From assembly GCA_015655225.1 (NCBI GenBank), contig JAATFK010000176.1, forward strand, positions 1 to 6,561: a DNA stretch of 6,561 nt, given 5' to 3'. The translations under genes were made by a program, and so were the position numbers. The notes beneath the pieces are model-generated. The model saw only the letters and a list, made by a program, of their open reading frames with translations, was not told where the DNA came from and did not search any database. Origin of the DNA: Solirubrobacterales bacterium (lineage in GTDB: Bacteria > Actinomycetota > Thermoleophilia > Solirubrobacterales > Solirubrobacteraceae). Below are positions 5,375-6,561 of this stretch, one piece after another (within the stretch, counting starts at the first letter, position 1; each line of letters starts with the position of its first letter).

Positions 5375-6025
5375 CTAGAGCCCGAGCCCGCGCACGCCGT
5401 CCTCGTCCCAGCCGAGGTGGTGCGCCAGCTCGTGGCGCAGCGTGCGGGTGACCTGCGCCTGCAGCAGGTCGTGGTCGTGCCCGAAGTCGCGCAGCAGCGT
5501 GTCGCGGTAGATCACGATCCGGTCGGCGAAGCCGTCCCGCGCGACCGTGTCGCCGTGGTAGAGGCCGTAGGCGCGTCTGCGCCGGCCGCCGTCGGAGATC
5601 ACGATCGCGACGTGCTCCAGCGCGCGGTGGAACTCGAGCGGGAGGTCGTCGACGGCCGAGCGCACGATCGCGCGGAAGTCCTCCTCGTTCCACGGGTCGA
5701 TGCCGATCTCGTCGTCCTCGTCCAGCTCCGCCAGGTCGTCCTCGGACTCGCCCCAGGAGCCGTCGCGCGCGAGCTGCTCGGCGCGCTCGACGAGCTGCTC
5801 GAACTCCTCCTCGGAGGCGGGCGCGCGCCAGCCGGCGAAGCGCGAGGTCACGAGCGACAGGAAGAACGCGATCACGAACATCGCCGCGACCGCGATCGCG
5901 ATCCCCTGCAGCAGCCGCAGCGGATAGGTGGCCGCGAGGCCGTCGACGACCGTCACGATCCCGATCGCGAGCGTGAAGGCGGCGATGCTGGCCCAGGCGA
6001 TGCGGGCTGGAGTCGGCGGACGCAT
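5375..6025 (-). CDS. Membrane-anchored zincin-type metallopeptidase family protein (Zincin_1/DUF1025-like)
   Basis: The protein has 216 residues in three parts. Residues about 9-27 and 38-59 are two hydrophobic helices, probably a hairpin anchoring the protein in the cytoplasmic membrane. Residues about 70-115 form a very acidic linker (EEEFEQLVERAEQL, then DDLAELDEDDE). Residues about 115-216 are the zincin domain, starting WNEEDFRAIVRSAVDDLPLEF and ending with the zinc motif HELAH (198-202) in LRHELAHHLGWDEDGV. His198 and His202 are zinc ligands and Glu199 the catalytic base; a downstream acidic residue such as Asp209 may be the third ligand. Family proteins are usually short soluble domains, so the anchor is notable. 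Substrate is unknown and proteolysis is unproven for the family. The ATG at 6025 gives a sensible membrane N-terminus; a longer in-frame opening to 6325 overlaps the dehydrogenase and is rejected. Confidence 0.85.
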   Translation of the reverse strand: MRPPTPARIAWASIAAFTLAIGIVTVVDGLAATYPLRLLQGIAIAVAAMFVIAFFLSLVTSRFAGWRAPASEEEFEQLVERAEQLARDGSWGESEDDLAELDEDDEIGIDPWNEEDFRAIVRSAVDDLPLEFHRALEHVAIVISDGGRRRRAYGLYHGDTVARDGFADRIVIYRDTLLRDFGHDHDLLQAQVTRTLRHELAHHLGWDEDGVRGLGL

Positions 6026-6035
6026 TGTCCTGCCT

Positions 6036-6041
6036 ACGGTA
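6036..6041 (-). promoter_or_regulatory. Possible -10 box (TACCGT) for the metallopeptidase gene
   Basis: On the minus strand TACCGT fits TANNNT and lies 10 nt before the ATG at 6025. The intervening AGGCAGGACA holds an AGGA only 2 nt from the ATG, too close for normal ribosome binding. A transcript would therefore have a leader of only a few nucleotides. Support comes only from pattern and location in the 65-bp gap. Confidence 0.35.
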
Positions 6042-6065
6042 GTCGCCCCGCGCGCGCGAGGCCAC

Positions 6066-6077
6066 CGTCGATCGACG
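6066..6077. repeat. 12-bp perfect palindrome between the dehydrogenase and metallopeptidase genes
   Basis: CGTCGATCGACG is fully self-complementary and lies 13 bp past the acyl-CoA dehydrogenase stop. It has no loop and no T-run, so it is a weak terminator. It could be a small operator, but GATC/CGATCG-rich motifs are frequent throughout this DNA and chance is a fair explanation. Confidence 0.25.
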
Positions 6078-6090
6078 CGACCCGCCGATC

Positions 6091-6561
6091 TCAGCGCAGG
6101 CTGCGGGCGATCACGACGCGCTGGATCTCGTTCGTGCCCTCGTAGATCTGCGTGATCTTCGCGTCGCGCAGCATCCGTTCGACCGGGTACTCGACCACGT
6201 AGCCGTAGCCGCCGAGGATCTGGACCGCCTCGACCGTGACCTTCATCGCGTTGTCGGAGTTGAAGAGCTTCGCCATCGCGGAGTACTTGCCGCGGTCGGC
6301 ATCGCCACGGTCGGCCTTCGCGCACGCCTGGTAGAGCAGCTCGCGGCCGGCGGCCGTCTGCGTCTCCATGTCGGCGAGCTTGAACTGGATCCCCTGGAAG
6401 CTGTTGATCGGCTTGCCGAACTGCCTGCGCTCGCCGGCGTAGGCGGCCGCGTAGTCGGTCGCGCCCTGGGCGATCCCGAGCGCCTGGGCGGCGACCCCCA
6501 GTCGCGAGCGATCGAGCGTCGCCATCGCGACCTTGAAGCCATGGTTGACCTCGCCGATCAG
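6091..6561 (-). CDS. Acyl-CoA dehydrogenase, C-terminal part (5' end outside window)
   Basis: The window holds the last 156 residues of a flavin acyl-CoA dehydrogenase, which makes the trans-2-enoyl-CoA double bond (first beta-oxidation step) and passes electrons to electron-transfer flavoprotein. The reading frame is open to the window edge, starting [20 protein letters not shown], which corresponds to the junction of the middle beta domain and the C-terminal helical domain. Visible motifs are RRQFGKPI (fragment residues 45-52), the flavin-contacting ILGGYGY (115-121), and [11 protein letters not shown], whose Glu (fragment residue 141) is the catalytic base position of short- and medium-chain enzymes. 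The ending VVIARSLR is typical. An internal ATG at 6525 is not the start because the family sequence continues upstream of it. Substrate chain length cannot be judged without the N-terminal half. No truncation or frameshift is seen in the part present. Confidence 0.93.
   Translation of the reverse strand: MIGEVNHGFKVAMATLDRSRLGVAAQALGIAQGATDYAAAYAGERRQFGKPINSFQGIQFKLADMETQTAAGRELLYQACAKADRGDADRGKYSAMAKLFNSDNAMKVTVEAVQILGGYGYVVEYPVERMLRDAKITQIYEGTNEIQRVVIARSLR

Noticed and set aside
6066..6077. 12-bp palindrome as an intrinsic terminator of the acyl-CoA dehydrogenase
   Set aside because: It has no loop and no following T-run on the minus strand.
6026..6325. N-terminal extension of the metallopeptidase to 6325
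   Set aside because: It overlaps the acyl-CoA dehydrogenase on the same strand in another frame, and the added sequence is Arg-rich with no domain. The membrane helices begin right after the ATG at 6025.

Overview
The window is very GC-rich chromosomal DNA with dense, mostly short-spaced genes and a strong G/C preference at third codon positions. Gene families, codon use and probable leaderless start sites (TANNNT boxes 6-7 nt before ATG) fit a high-GC actinobacterium. The text resembles Solirubrobacterales/Conexibacter-type genomes, but that placement is an inference from composition and protein flavour, not a search result. There is no rRNA, tRNA, CRISPR array or insertion sequence, and no stretch over 300 bases lacks a gene.

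Layout. Positions 12-287 (-) encode a small three-helix GlsB/YeaQ/YmgE-type membrane protein. It is divergent, across only 50 bp, from a large FUSC-family membrane protein at 338-2578 (+). Next on the plus strand is a short-chain dehydrogenase closely resembling type II 3-hydroxyacyl-CoA dehydrogenase (HSD10-like, 2639-3406). A two-gene toxin-antitoxin module follows: a Phd/YefM-VapB-like antitoxin (3425-3676) and a PIN-domain VapC-like toxin (3673-4068) joined by an ATGA overlap. The toxin gene runs tail-to-tail into a thiolase (4061-5254, -) with an 8-bp overlap. Upstream of the thiolase on the minus strand lie a 120-bp spacer with a near-perfect 22-bp direct repeat, a membrane-anchored zincin-type metallopeptidase (5375-6025), and the C-terminal part of an acyl-CoA dehydrogenase that runs off the window (6091-6561).

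How the genes fit together. The acyl-CoA dehydrogenase, 3-hydroxyacyl-CoA dehydrogenase and thiolase supply three of the four steps of a beta-oxidation spiral for fatty acids or branched-chain acyl-CoAs. The hydratase is not in view. The three genes are not one operon: the SDR is on the opposite strand, a metallopeptidase separates the other two, and a toxin-antitoxin pair separates the SDR from the thiolase. FUSC and GlsB-type proteins are envelope proteins with no evident link to this pathway.

The points most worth following are the repeated leaderless promoter geometry, the 22-bp tandem repeat in the thiolase upstream region, the inverted repeat that begins exactly on the antitoxin start codon, and the two-helix membrane anchor on the zincin domain. 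I see no clear candidate for a wholly new multi-gene system.
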